A DNA stretch of 64,000 nucleotides, from NCBI RefSeq assembly GCF_003432075.1, contig NZ_QWBU01000005.1, positions 300,526 to 364,525 on the forward strand, given 5' to 3'. How positions within the stretch are numbered: position 1 is the first letter of the stretch; the number at the start of each line of letters is the position of its first letter. This DNA comes from Shinella sp. WSJ-2 (GTDB lineage Bacteria; Pseudomonadota; Alphaproteobacteria; Rhizobiales; Rhizobiaceae). Positions 1 to 8,387 of this stretch are shown piece after piece. A program made the translations under genes and the position numbers. The notes under the pieces are model-generated. The model saw only the letters and a list, made by a program, of their open reading frames with translations. It was not told the origin of the DNA and did not search any database.

Positions 1-516
1 GGCGCGGATGACCGGATCGAGCGCGCCGAAGGGCTCGTCCATCAGCAAAATGTTCGGCTCCGCGGCGAGCGCGCGGGCAACGCCGACGCGCTGCTGCTGG
101 CCGCCCGACAATTCATGCGGATACCGCGGGCCGAAAGCGGCGGGGTCGAGCTGGAAGAGCGAGAGCAGCTCCTTCACCTTGGCGTCGATGCGGCTTTTTT
201 CCCAACCGAGCAGGCCGGGCACGGTGGCGATATTTTCCGCGACCGTGCGGTGCGGGAAGAGGCCATGGCCCTGGATGGCATAACCGATGCGGCGGCGCAG
301 TTCGTAGCTGGGCATCGACCGGTTGTCCTCGCCGTCTATGCGGATGGTGCCCGAGGTCGGCTCGACCAGACGGTTGACCATGCGCATCAGGGTCGTCTTG
401 CCCGAGCCCGACGTGCCGACGATAACGGTGATCGTGCGCGGCGCAATCGTCATCGAGACATTGTCGACCACGGTGTTGTCGCCATAGCGCTTGGTGATGC
501 TGTCGATCTGGATCAT
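1..516 (-). CDS. yehX: Osmoprotectant ABC transporter ATP-binding protein YehX-like (3' end cut by window)
   Basis: ATPase subunit that would power uptake of a quaternary-amine osmoprotectant (glycine betaine type). The first 172 residues are present and the rest lies beyond the left edge. Visible are a Walker A motif (GTSGSGKTT, about residue 34), the Q-loop, the signature LSGGQQQR and Walker B (ILLMDEPFGALD). The start ATG overlaps the stop of the permease gene (ATGA), so the two are translationally coupled. The order SBP, about 386-residue permease, ATPase matches the E. coli osmF-yehY-yehX-yehW operon, so a second permease (yehW) is expected just outside the window. The substrate is inferred from the family. 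Confidence 0.9.
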   Translation of the reverse strand, partial: MIQIDSITKRYGDNTVVDNVSMTIAPRTITVIVGTSGSGKTTLMRMVNRLVEPTSGTIRIDGEDNRSMPSYELRRRIGYAIQGHGLFPHRTVAENIATVPGLLGWEKSRIDAKVKELLSLFQLDPAAFGPRYPHELSGGQQQRVGVARALAAEPNILLMDEPFGALDPVIRA

Positions 517-1673
517 GCGGCCCTGCCGGGTTTGGAGAGGGAAAGTTCGGTTGCGGCATCGAGCACGATGGCGGCCGCAAAGGCGAGCGCGACCGTCGGC
601 ACCGCGCCGAGCAGCACGAGGTCCATGGCAGTCTGGCCGATGCCCTGGAAGACGAAGACGCCGAAGCCGCCGCCACCGATCAGGGCAGCGATGGTGGCAA
701 GCCCGATATTCTGCACCAGCACGATACGGATGCCCGTGAGAATGACCGGGAAGGCAAGCGGCAACTCGACGCCGAACAACCGCTGGCCGTTCGTCATGCC
801 GATGCCGCGCGCCGCATCATTGGCATCGCGCGGCACGCCGGCAAGGCCGACCACCGTGTTGGCGACGACAGGCAGCAACGAATAGAGGAACAGCGCGACG
901 AAGGCAGGGGCCGCGCCAATGCCGCGAATGCCGATGGCCGCCGCCCCCGGCACGTTGAGCGCGATCCAGCCGAGCGGCGCGATCAGCAGGCCGAACAGCG
1001 CAATCGAAGGGATCGTCTGGATGATGTTCAGCACATTGAGCACGCCGGCGCGCAAGCCTTCCACTCGATGACAGAGAATGCCGAGCGGCAGGCCGATCAA
1101 TGTCGCCGCCGCCAGCGATCCGAGCGCCAGCACGACGTGCCGGCCAGCCTCCAGCCAGAAGGTCTCGGCGCGACTGCCATATTCCTTGAGGATCGAAAGC
1201 CCGTCCCAGGCGCCGGACATCAGTAGAGCGGCAATGGCGACGGCAACCGCCGCCAAGAGCGCTACCCGCGCAAGCGGCGCGAGTTTCAGCCGCGCCAGCG
1301 CATCGGCGGTCAGGAGCGCGAAGGCGAAGATGGTGAACCAGAAACCGGAGGCCGGCGAAACACGAGCATAGGTATTTTCCGGCGGTGTCAGATGGCCGGC
1401 GGAGATGCCGATGAGAATGGAGAGGAGCGCTAGAGCTGCAAGGCCGAGCAGCAGCCGCAGCAGCGTCGGCGTCCTCAGGACGATGAGCACGATAGCGGCG
1501 ACAACAAAGGCAAGCAGTGCAGCACCGAGGCCGGATGGCAATGCATCGAGGATTGCCCGCGGCTCACCCGGCACGATACGATTGGCCCGGAAATTGGCAA
1601 ACGGCGCCAGAAAGGCGCCGTAGGCCAGCAAAAAGGCGATCACCACGCCGAGCTTGTCGATCCTGAACCGCAT
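513..1673 (-). CDS. yehY: Osmoprotectant ABC transporter permease YehY-like
   Basis: Integral membrane permease of 386 residues. The N-terminal half is an extra block of hydrophobic segments. The C-terminal half is a BPD_transp_1 domain with the EAA-type loop (DANDAARGIGMTNGQRLF, about residues 285-302). The length matches E. coli YehY (385 aa) rather than the shorter OpuCB/ProW permeases, which supports assignment to the Yeh/OsmF branch. It lies 54 bp after the binding-protein gene, with a GC-rich hairpin in the gap that could set the ratio of binding protein to permease. It overlaps the ATPase gene by 4 bp. Betaine-type substrate is an inference. Confidence 0.88.
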   Translation of the reverse strand: MRFRIDKLGVVIAFLLAYGAFLAPFANFRANRIVPGEPRAILDALPSGLGAALLAFVVAAIVLIVLRTPTLLRLLLGLAALALLSILIGISAGHLTPPENTYARVSPASGFWFTIFAFALLTADALARLKLAPLARVALLAAVAVAIAALLMSGAWDGLSILKEYGSRAETFWLEAGRHVVLALGSLAAATLIGLPLGILCHRVEGLRAGVLNVLNIIQTIPSIALFGLLIAPLGWIALNVPGAAAIGIRGIGAAPAFVALFLYSLLPVVANTVVGLAGVPRDANDAARGIGMTNGQRLFGVELPLAFPVILTGIRIVLVQNIGLATIAALIGGGGFGVFVFQGIGQTAMDLVLLGAVPTVALAFAAAIVLDAATELSLSKPGRAA

Positions 1674-1693
1674 GAAAGCCTTTCTAGGGAGAA

Positions 1694-1717
1694 CCCTCCG
1701 CCCGGCCGGGCGAAGGG
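1694..1717 (-). terminator. GC-rich near-perfect palindrome between osmF and yehY
   Basis: The sequence CCCTCCGCCCGGCCGGGCGA continuing to AGGG is almost fully self-complementary. It sits in the 54-bp gap between the binding-protein and permease genes. There is no T-run, so it is more likely an mRNA-stabilising or attenuating hairpin that favours high binding-protein levels than a true terminator. Confidence 0.45.
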
Positions 1718-1727
1718 TGATCGCGGC

Positions 1728-2639
1728 TTACTTGATGAAGCCGTTCTTCTTGAGGAAGTCTTCGGCAACTGCCTTCGCCGGCTCGCCGCCGACCTGAACG
1801 CGGCCGTTGAGATCCTGCAGCGTGACGAGGTCGAGCTTTTCGAAGACGGGCTTCAGCAGTTCCTCGATCTGCGGATTGGCCTTCAGAACCTCTTCGCGGA
1901 TGATCGGCGAGGGCTGGTAGACCGGCTGCACGCCCTTGTCGTCTTCGAGAACCACGAGGCCCGACGGCGCGATGCCGCCATCCGTGCCATAGACCATGGC
2001 GGCGTTCGCGCCGTTGGTCTGGTTGGCAGCGGCGGCGATCGTCGCTGCGGTGTCACCGCCCGAGAGCGTGATCAGCTGTTCCGGCTTCAGCGTAAAGCCG
2101 TAGGTGGTCTGGAAGGCCGGAAGGGCGGCCGCCGAGTTCACGAATTCCGAGGAGGCCGCGAGAACGACTTGGCCACCGCCAGAAACGTATTTGCCGAAGT
2201 CGCTGAGCGTGACGAGCTTGTTCGGCTCGGTTACATCCTTGCGCAGCGCGATCGCCCAGGTGTTGTTGGCCGGCGACGGCTGCAGCCAGACGATCTTGTT
2301 GGCGTCATAGTCGAGCGTCTTGGCGAGTTCGTAGGCCTTGGCCGCATCTTTCCAGGCCGGGTCGTCGGCCTTTTCGAAGAAGAAGGCGGCATTGCCGGTA
2401 TATTCCGGATAGATGTCGATTTCGCCAGCGATGATCGCCTGGCGAACGACCGGCGTCGCGCCGAGCTGCACGCGGTCCGTCGTCTGGATGCCGTTGGCAT
2501 TCAGCACGGACAGGATGATGTTGCCGAGAACGCCGCCTTCCGTATCGATCTTCGAGGAAACGACAACCTGGGCGTGGGCGGCACCGGCGGCCAGACCGAG
2601 GGCCAGAGCTGCTCCGATAAACTTGACGACTGGGCGCAT
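1728..2639 (-). CDS. osmF: Osmoprotectant ABC transporter substrate-binding protein OsmF-like
   Basis: Periplasmic binding protein of 303 residues (OpuAC/ProX fold). The start at 2639 is chosen because it follows a GGAGAGG ribosome site and opens a clear signal peptide (MRPVVKFIGAALALGL, cleavage after AAHA). Longer upstream starts would put non-signal sequence in front. The mature N-terminus (SSKIDTEGGVLGNI) and the block GEIDIYPEYTGNAAFFF are typical of the OsmF/YehZ group. It is the first gene of an operon with yehY and yehX. The ligand cannot be read from the sequence; members of this group bind glycine betaine or choline-like compounds weakly. Confidence 0.88.
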   Translation of the reverse strand: MRPVVKFIGAALALGLAAGAAHAQVVVSSKIDTEGGVLGNIILSVLNANGIQTTDRVQLGATPVVRQAIIAGEIDIYPEYTGNAAFFFEKADDPAWKDAAKAYELAKTLDYDANKIVWLQPSPANNTWAIALRKDVTEPNKLVTLSDFGKYVSGGGQVVLAASSEFVNSAAALPAFQTTYGFTLKPEQLITLSGGDTAATIAAAANQTNGANAAMVYGTDGGIAPSGLVVLEDDKGVQPVYQPSPIIREEVLKANPQIEELLKPVFEKLDLVTLQDLNGRVQVGGEPAKAVAEDFLKKNGFIK

Positions 2640-2961
2640 GTGAAAACCTCTCCTTGTGCGGCAATTCGTGGCCACAGTTTCACCACGTTTCAGAAAGCCC
2701 GTCCGGGCAAAGCATTCCATATATGTCAGCAAATCGCAAAAAACAGACTGCGAAGACAGGACATGACACGGTGTTTGTTGCCGCGTCCAAAGCGCTTTAA
2801 AATTTATGCCGGAAGAAACTATCAGGCAAAAGAAACCCGTTGCAATCAGCCATGCCATCCGACAGTCTTCCAGCCGGCCCATCCTCCATTTCGATAATGC
2901 ATTTCATCTCTGCCGGGAACCATCCCGGGCCCGATGTCCGGCGCAGATTTTTGAGGGGACA
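2640..2961. other. Intergenic region between divergent osmF and DUF4126 genes (322 bp)
   Basis: No convincing coding sequence is seen. The segment around 2690-2830 is noticeably more AT-rich than its surroundings and must carry the promoters for osmF (leftward) and for the DUF4126 gene (rightward). No clear operator palindrome was recognised. Confidence 0.5.
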
Positions 2962-3429
2962 ATGAGCATCTACATCCTCGCATTGCTGATCGGTGTCGTG
3001 GCAGGGCTTCGCGCCATGACGGCGCCCGCAGCCGTCAGCATCGGTGCCGCCCTTGGCTGGTTGCCACTTTCCGGCACTTGGGCCGCCTTCATGGGCTATC
3101 GCTTCACGCCCTATATTTTCGGCGCGCTCGCGCTCATCGAATTCGTCACCGACCAGCTGCCGAGCACGCCGAGCCGCAAGGTGCCGCAGCAGTTCGGCGC
3201 CCGCATCGTCAGCGGCGCGTTCTGTGGCGCCGTCATTGGCACGGCCGGTGGTGCGCTGATCGGCGGGCTGGTGGCCGGCGTGATCGGCGCGATCATCGGC
3301 ACGCTGGGTGGCGCGGAGGCCCGCCATCGCCTCGTCGCTGCGACCGGCGGCAAGGACCTGCCCATCGCGCTTCTCGAAGACGCCGTCGCCGTTCTGCTCG
3401 GCCTCTTCGTCGTTTCGTCGGTTCTCTGA
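2962..3429 (+). CDS. DUF4126 family small membrane protein
   Basis: A 155-residue hydrophobic protein with about four predicted membrane segments. It has glycine-rich helices (VSGAFCGAVIGTAGGALIGG) and the N-terminal GLRAMTAPAA block typical of DUF4126. The start at 2962 follows the purine-rich site GAGGGGAC. The function of the family is unknown. Its stop overlaps the start of the flavoprotein gene (TGATG), so the two proteins are probably made together and may work together at the membrane. That functional link is inference from gene order. Confidence 0.8.
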   Translation: MSIYILALLIGVVAGLRAMTAPAAVSIGAALGWLPLSGTWAAFMGYRFTPYIFGALALIEFVTDQLPSTPSRKVPQQFGARIVSGAFCGAVIGTAGGALIGGLVAGVIGAIIGTLGGAEARHRLVAATGGKDLPIALLEDAVAVLLGLFVVSSVL

Positions 3430-4802
3430 TGCAGACATTCGACGCCATCATTATTGGTGCGGGCCAGGCCGGCCCGTCGCTCGCCGGACGGTTGACGGCC
3501 GCCGGCCGGAAGGTCGCCCTCATCGAGCGCAAGCTTGTCGGCGGCACCTGCGTCAACACCGGCTGCATGCCGACCAAAGCCATGGTCGCCAGCGCCTATG
3601 CTGCCCACCTCGCCCGCCGCGGCGCCGATTACGGCGTGGTGACGGGCCCTGTCGCCATCGACTTCGCTAAGGTCATGGCGCGCAAGGACAAGGTGCGCTT
3701 CGATGCCCGCAAGGGTAACGAGGACTGGCTGGAAAGCATGGAGGGCCTGACCTTCATCCGCGGCCATGCCCGCATCGAAAGCCCGACGGAAATCCGCATC
3801 GGCGACGATCTGTTGTCGGCTCCCCAGATCTTCCTCAATGTCGGCGGCCGCGCCGTCGTGCCGGATTTTCCCGGCGTGGAAGAGGTACCGCACCTCAACA
3901 ATGTCTCGATCATGGAGCTGACGGAGGTGCCGAAACACCTCGTCGTCATCGGCGGCAGCTATATCGGGCTGGAATTTGCCCAGATGTTCCGCCGCTTCGG
4001 CGCCGAGGTTACGGTCGTCGAAAAGGGGCCGCGGCTGATTGCGCGGGAAGACCCTGATATCAGCGACGCCGTGCGCGATATCCTTGAGCGCGAGGGCATC
4101 GCTGTCAGGACCGGGGCGGAATGCATCCGCTTCTTCAAAAGCGGCGACGGTGTCGGGGTGGGCGTCGATTGTACGGCCGGCGCGCCCGAGATCACCGGTT
4201 CGCATCTCCTGCTCGCCACCGGACGGCGGCCGAACACCGACGATCTCGGCCTCGACAAGGCGGGCGTGGCGGTGGACAAGCGCGGCTACATCACCGTCGA
4301 CGAGCGGCTGGAAACCAACGTGCCCGGCATCTTCGCCATGGGCGACTGCAACGGCCGCGGCGCCTTCACGCACACCTCGTACAACGACTTCGAGATCGTC
4401 GCGGCGAACCTGCTCGACAACGAACCACGCAAGGTCAGCGACCGCATCCAGACCTATGCGCTCTATATCGACCCGCCGCTCGGCCGCGCCGGCATGAGCG
4501 AAACGGAGGCGCGCAAGACCGGTCGCAAGCTTTTGATCGGGACACGGCCCATGACGCGCGTCGGCCGCGCCAAGGAAAAGGGCGAAACGCTCGGTTTCAT
4601 GAAGGTGATCGCCGATGCCGAGACGAAGGAAATCCTCGGCGCCTCGCTTCTCGGCACCGGCTGCGACGAGGCCGTGCAGAGCATTCTCGACGTGATGTAT
4701 TCCGGCAGGCCCTACACGACCATCACGCATGCCGTACACATCCACCCGACCATATCGGAACTGATCCCGACCGTCTTCGGCGAGATGCAGCCGGCAAAAT
4801 GA
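3429..4802 (+). CDS. FAD-dependent pyridine nucleotide-disulfide oxidoreductase (MerA-like)
   Basis: A 457-residue class I flavoprotein disulfide reductase. It shows an N-terminal FAD Rossmann motif (IIGAGQAGPSLAGRL), the redox-active disulfide CVNTGC (GGTCVNTGCMPTKAM), an NAD(P) Rossmann motif (VVIGGSYIGLEFA), the second FAD motif (GIFAMGDCNG) and the C-terminal His-Glu pair (HIHPTISE). It has neither the heavy-metal-binding N-terminal domain nor the C-terminal Cys-Cys of true mercuric reductase, and the interdomain motif differs from lipoamide dehydrogenase. The physiological substrate is therefore unknown. It overlaps the DUF4126 gene and is followed by a strong terminator. Confidence 0.85.
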   Translation: MQTFDAIIIGAGQAGPSLAGRLTAAGRKVALIERKLVGGTCVNTGCMPTKAMVASAYAAHLARRGADYGVVTGPVAIDFAKVMARKDKVRFDARKGNEDWLESMEGLTFIRGHARIESPTEIRIGDDLLSAPQIFLNVGGRAVVPDFPGVEEVPHLNNVSIMELTEVPKHLVVIGGSYIGLEFAQMFRRFGAEVTVVEKGPRLIAREDPDISDAVRDILEREGIAVRTGAECIRFFKSGDGVGVGVDCTAGAPEITGSHLLLATGRRPNTDDLGLDKAGVAVDKRGYITVDERLETNVPGIFAMGDCNGRGAFTHTSYNDFEIVAANLLDNEPRKVSDRIQTYALYIDPPLGRAGMSETEARKTGRKLLIGTRPMTRVGRAKEKGETLGFMKVIADAETKEILGASLLGTGCDEAVQSILDVMYSGRPYTTITHAVHIHPTISELIPTVFGEMQPAK

Positions 4803-4803
4803 G

Positions 4804-4840
4804 AAAGGCCCGGGAATTTCCCGGGCCTTTCATTTTTCAG
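4804..4840 (+). terminator. Rho-independent terminator
   Basis: Perfect inverted repeat AAAGGCCCGGG / CCCGGGCCTTT (4804-4814 with 4820-4830) followed by CATTTTTC, directly after the oxidoreductase stop codon. It is nearly symmetric and could also end the convergent amine-oxidase transcript. Confidence 0.85.
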
Positions 4841-4860
4841 ATCACAATATCCCCATCGCG

Positions 4861-6840
4861 TCACTTCGGATTGCGGATCGTCAGCGCCGGGTTATGGGCG
4901 AAGAAGTTGTGCGGCATGATGTGCACGGTCTTCCATTCCGTCGACATGACCGGCCAGTCTTCCATGCGCGGGATATGGTGGAAGCCGGCGGAGAACCAAG
5001 TGACGATGTCCTTGCCCATCAGGCTCTGGTCCTTCTTCACCCATTCGGCGAGCGTATCCGAGCCGTCGCTCTGCATGGCGAACTTGCCGCCGGCATAGCG
5101 CTGTTCCGGGTCATAGACCGTGTTCCACACCGAATATTCGATATAAGCGTTGCGCTTCATCGGCGGGTCGTTCTCGAAGTCGAACGGGCCGTAGGACACG
5201 TCGCCATGGTGGATCATGTAGCCCGGCTCATGGCCGAGATAGCCTTCACGCGATGGATCCGAGATGTGGAAGTAGCGCGGCTGCGAGGATGAGAGCTTGT
5301 AGCGCGCCTCCATTTCCGTCATCGGCATCTTGTGTTCGACCGTCCACATCGACTTGCGCGGGCTCGACGCATCGAGCTTGGCCGGCACGATATCCATCGT
5401 CGAGAAGTGGTTGATCGGCTGGTCGACGTCGAAGTCGATGCGGAAGTTGAAGTAGTGGTCGTGGTTTGCGGCAACGAGGTTCGGCGCGATCAGCGTGCCA
5501 TGCGCCGTATCGGCCTTGGCCGTCGCATCCTTCATCGAGGTAGAGGCAACGCCCTTCACCGCATCGAGGCCGGTCGCGCCGACATAGATGTTGACCTGGC
5601 CGTTCTGCTGCAGGCGGTAGTCGATGAGATAGTCATAGTTGCCGACTTCCGAGGCCGTGCGCACCACGAGCTCCGTCGCCGGGCGTCCCTCCGCCGGGAT
5701 CGGCTTTTCCGGTGTCTGGGCAAAGACTTCGAAATGGCGCCAGGCCGGATCGCCGTTGCTGCGCTCGAAGACGCAGATGGCATCGGGAATGACCAGCGGC
5801 TGACCCTTGTCGTCGGCGATCGTCGCCGGCAGGAAGGTGGCATGCGCGGGGCAATCGATGCCGGCGCGCAGCGGCGTCAGGAACAGGCCGAAACCATATT
5901 CCCCGCTGTCCATATAGGTGCGCCAGTACCAGCCTTCCGACGGGTCCATATAGGGCACGAAGACTTCCGAGAGATGCGCCTGATAGATGACCGAGCGCCA
6001 GGTGCCGTCATCGTTGACGTCGAGATTGGAGAGCACCAGGCCCGGACGCTTGTCGACGCGGAAGTTGAAGCGCCAGATATCCCATTCGAGATGGCTGCCA
6101 TCGATCTTGTAGTTCGGCCCTCCCTCCTGCACCAGCTTGACGGGGTTCGTCTCGGCGCGCAGCGGTGTGCGTTTGGCGACTTCCTCCTCCGTATAGCCCC
6201 AGCCGTCCTTCGGCACATCAAGCACGCCCGTATCGACGACACGCAGCACTTCTTTCTTGCCGATGTCGTAGAGCGCAAACAGGCCCTCGATCGGCTTGGC
6301 ATAGAAGTTGGAGCCGTCAGGCACCTGATAACAGGGCACCTTCATCAGGCGCGAATTGGTGTATTCGTCGGTGAAGAAATTGCCGGCGGTGAGCGGCAGG
6401 CAGAAGGCCTGTTCCGGCTTCAGGCCGCGCTTGGCAAGGCCGGCCACCATTTCGGGATTGCCGAGCACGCCTTCCAGCGCCCCCATGAATTCCGTGAACA
6501 GCACCATCGGCTGCCCCTTGGTCTTCTCGTTGCTCTCCACCGCGCCCTTGGTGATGTTGACCACGGCCTCGCTGAAGCCTTCCTTGCTGGTCAGGTAGAC
6601 GGTCGCCTTGCGGTCGAGGCTGTCGCCCTCCTTCCAGGCGAGCACGTCGGCCTTGGCGGGCTCCTTCAGCTCGATCAGCGGATAGAGCGTGGTGTCGTCG
6701 GCAACCTTCTGCTCGCGCAGGATCTGGTTGATCTTCTGGTATTCCTCGGCGGTCAGGCCATCCAGCGGATGGGAGGCCGCGGCGGTGGCAGTCAGGCCGA
6801 AGGCCAGCGCCGTAGCGGCAAGATATCTCGTCAGTCTCAT
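4861..6840 (-). CDS. tynA: Primary (copper/topaquinone) amine oxidase
   Basis: Secreted copper amine oxidase of 659 residues that oxidises a primary amine to its aldehyde with release of NH3 and H2O2. The start at 6840 opens a signal peptide (MRLTRYLAATALAFGLTATA, AAA-S cleavage region). The topaquinone precursor motif N-Y-D is present with Tyr402 (GNYDY), and the copper ligands H-x-H are His460 and His462 (NHDHYFNF). Gene order with an aldehyde dehydrogenase and a FeaR-like regulator, next to paa genes, points to phenylethylamine/tyramine as substrate, as for E. coli TynA. It lies 25 bp after the aldehyde dehydrogenase gene, in one operon. Confidence 0.93.
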   Translation of the reverse strand: MRLTRYLAATALAFGLTATAAASHPLDGLTAEEYQKINQILREQKVADDTTLYPLIELKEPAKADVLAWKEGDSLDRKATVYLTSKEGFSEAVVNITKGAVESNEKTKGQPMVLFTEFMGALEGVLGNPEMVAGLAKRGLKPEQAFCLPLTAGNFFTDEYTNSRLMKVPCYQVPDGSNFYAKPIEGLFALYDIGKKEVLRVVDTGVLDVPKDGWGYTEEEVAKRTPLRAETNPVKLVQEGGPNYKIDGSHLEWDIWRFNFRVDKRPGLVLSNLDVNDDGTWRSVIYQAHLSEVFVPYMDPSEGWYWRTYMDSGEYGFGLFLTPLRAGIDCPAHATFLPATIADDKGQPLVIPDAICVFERSNGDPAWRHFEVFAQTPEKPIPAEGRPATELVVRTASEVGNYDYLIDYRLQQNGQVNIYVGATGLDAVKGVASTSMKDATAKADTAHGTLIAPNLVAANHDHYFNFRIDFDVDQPINHFSTMDIVPAKLDASSPRKSMWTVEHKMPMTEMEARYKLSSSQPRYFHISDPSREGYLGHEPGYMIHHGDVSYGPFDFENDPPMKRNAYIEYSVWNTVYDPEQRYAGGKFAMQSDGSDTLAEWVKKDQSLMGKDIVTWFSAGFHHIPRMEDWPVMSTEWKTVHIMPHNFFAHNPALTIRNPK

Positions 6841-6865
6841 GATCGTTCCCTCTTCTGTTGTTTTC

Positions 6866-8272
6866 TCAGGCGAAGACCACCTGGATGTCGGTGTATTCGG
6901 CAAGGCCCTCTTCCGCGAACTCGACGCCGATGCCGGAAAGCTTGACGCCGCCGAAGGGCGCATTCGGCTGGATGGCGCCATGTTTGTTGATCCAGACGGA
7001 GCCGCAGGCCATACGGCTCGCCACCTTTTTCGCCGCCGCGATATCCGACGACCAGACCGAGCCGCCGAGCCCGTTCGGGCTGTCGTTCGCCAGCCGGATC
7101 GCCTCCTCGACATCCGAATAGCGGATGACCGGCAGCGCCGGCCCGAACTGCTCCTCGTCGACGAGCGCATCGCCATTGTGCAGACCGGTGACAATGGTCG
7201 GCGGGAAGAACAGGCCCTCGCCCGGTTCGCCGCCGAGCAGCACCTTACCGCGTCCCTTGGCATCCGCCACGAGCCGCGAAACCTTGTCGAACTGCATGCG
7301 GTTCTGGATCGGGCCGAGAATGCTCGCCTCCTCCATGCCGTTGCCGACGGGGATGTTTTTCGCATAGGCGACGAGCGCATCGCAGACCGCGTCGTGGATG
7401 CTGTCGTGCACATAGAGCCGCTTCATCGCCGCGCAGGTCTGGCCATTGTTGATGAAGGCGCCCCAGAACAGGCCTTCGGCAATCGCTTGCGGATCGGCAT
7501 CCGGCAGCACGATGCCGGCATCGTTACCGCCCATTTCCAGCGTCAGGCGCTTCATGGTCGATGCGGCGGACTGCATGACCTTCTGGCCGGTGGCGCAGGA
7601 GCCGGTGAAGACAATCTTTGCTATATCCGGATGCGCCGACATGGCGCCACCGAGATTAAACGCCTTGTCGTCGCCCGTCACGACATTGACGACACCGGGC
7701 GGCAGCACCTCGTTCATGATCTGTACAAGCCGCAGCGTCGACAGCGGTGTGTAGGGCGAGGGCTTGACGACGACCGTGTTGCCGGTGCGTAGCGCCGGCA
7801 GGATGTGCCAGACGGCGATCATCACCGGGAAATTCCACGGCGTGATCGAGCCGACGACGCCGAGCGGCTTGCGATGCAGCTCCACCCGCCCCTGCTCGTT
7901 GTCCTGCAAAACCTTGACCGGGATCGAAAGTCCCGTCGTATACCCCGCCCAGGCGACGGCGCCACCGACCTCCCAGCGGGAGCCCAAGCCGTTGAGCGGC
8001 TTGCCCTGTTCCAGCGTGATGATTTCGGCAAGCTCCGCCGCATGTTCCTCGATCTTCGCCGTCACCGCCGCACAAGCCGCCTGCAACGCCGCATCGCTCT
8101 GCGCCGACCACGACACGAACGCCGCCTTGGCGACCGCAACGGCCGCATCCAGCTCGACGCCGCCCATATCAGGCGCACGGCCGACCTCCTCGCCCGTCGC
8201 CGGGTTAAGCACGGCGAAGTCCGTACCGACAGCGGCCGGCTTGCCGCCGATGGTCGCCTGGAATTCCATCAT
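6866..8272 (-). CDS. feaB: NAD-dependent aldehyde dehydrogenase (FeaB-like, arylacetaldehyde oxidation)
   Basis: A 468-residue ALDH superfamily enzyme with catalytic Cys280 (NNGQTC), general base Glu246 (LEMGGND), the SITPWNFP nucleotide-binding loop and a FTGSCATG coenzyme motif, in which Cys replaces the usual Thr. It would convert phenylacetaldehyde or 4-hydroxyphenylacetaldehyde made by the adjacent amine oxidase into the arylacetate. Two in-frame ATGs (8272 and 8269) are possible; either follows GAGGAGG-type sequence. The specific substrate is an inference from the amine oxidase and paa context; sequence alone supports only ALDH. Confidence 0.82.
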   Translation of the reverse strand: MMEFQATIGGKPAAVGTDFAVLNPATGEEVGRAPDMGGVELDAAVAVAKAAFVSWSAQSDAALQAACAAVTAKIEEHAAELAEIITLEQGKPLNGLGSRWEVGGAVAWAGYTTGLSIPVKVLQDNEQGRVELHRKPLGVVGSITPWNFPVMIAVWHILPALRTGNTVVVKPSPYTPLSTLRLVQIMNEVLPPGVVNVVTGDDKAFNLGGAMSAHPDIAKIVFTGSCATGQKVMQSAASTMKRLTLEMGGNDAGIVLPDADPQAIAEGLFWGAFINNGQTCAAMKRLYVHDSIHDAVCDALVAYAKNIPVGNGMEEASILGPIQNRMQFDKVSRLVADAKGRGKVLLGGEPGEGLFFPPTIVTGLHNGDALVDEEQFGPALPVIRYSDVEEAIRLANDSPNGLGGSVWSSDIAAAKKVASRMACGSVWINKHGAIQPNAPFGGVKLSGIGVEFAEEGLAEYTDIQVVFA

Positions 8273-8387
8273 TTCCGCCTCCTCTATGGCAGGCCACCTC
8301 CTCCGGCGGTCCTATCTGGTGGCAGAGAATAGAAGCGGGCGCGGCATCAGACTTGGACGGCGCCGTCCCGATTTTTGGACAAAAGCG

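Noticed and set aside
3429..4802. Mercuric reductase
   Set aside because: The active-site disulfide is present, but the metal-binding N-terminal domain and the C-terminal vicinal cysteines are missing, and no mer genes are nearby.
5332..6945. A 537-codon plus-strand frame opposite the amine oxidase
   Set aside because: No recognisable domain; the amine oxidase on the other strand has signal peptide, topaquinone motif and copper ligands.
6841..7413. N-terminal extension of the amine oxidase to 850 residues
   Set aside because: The extra part is Arg/Ser-rich out-of-frame sequence of the aldehyde dehydrogenase gene; the signal peptide begins at 6840.
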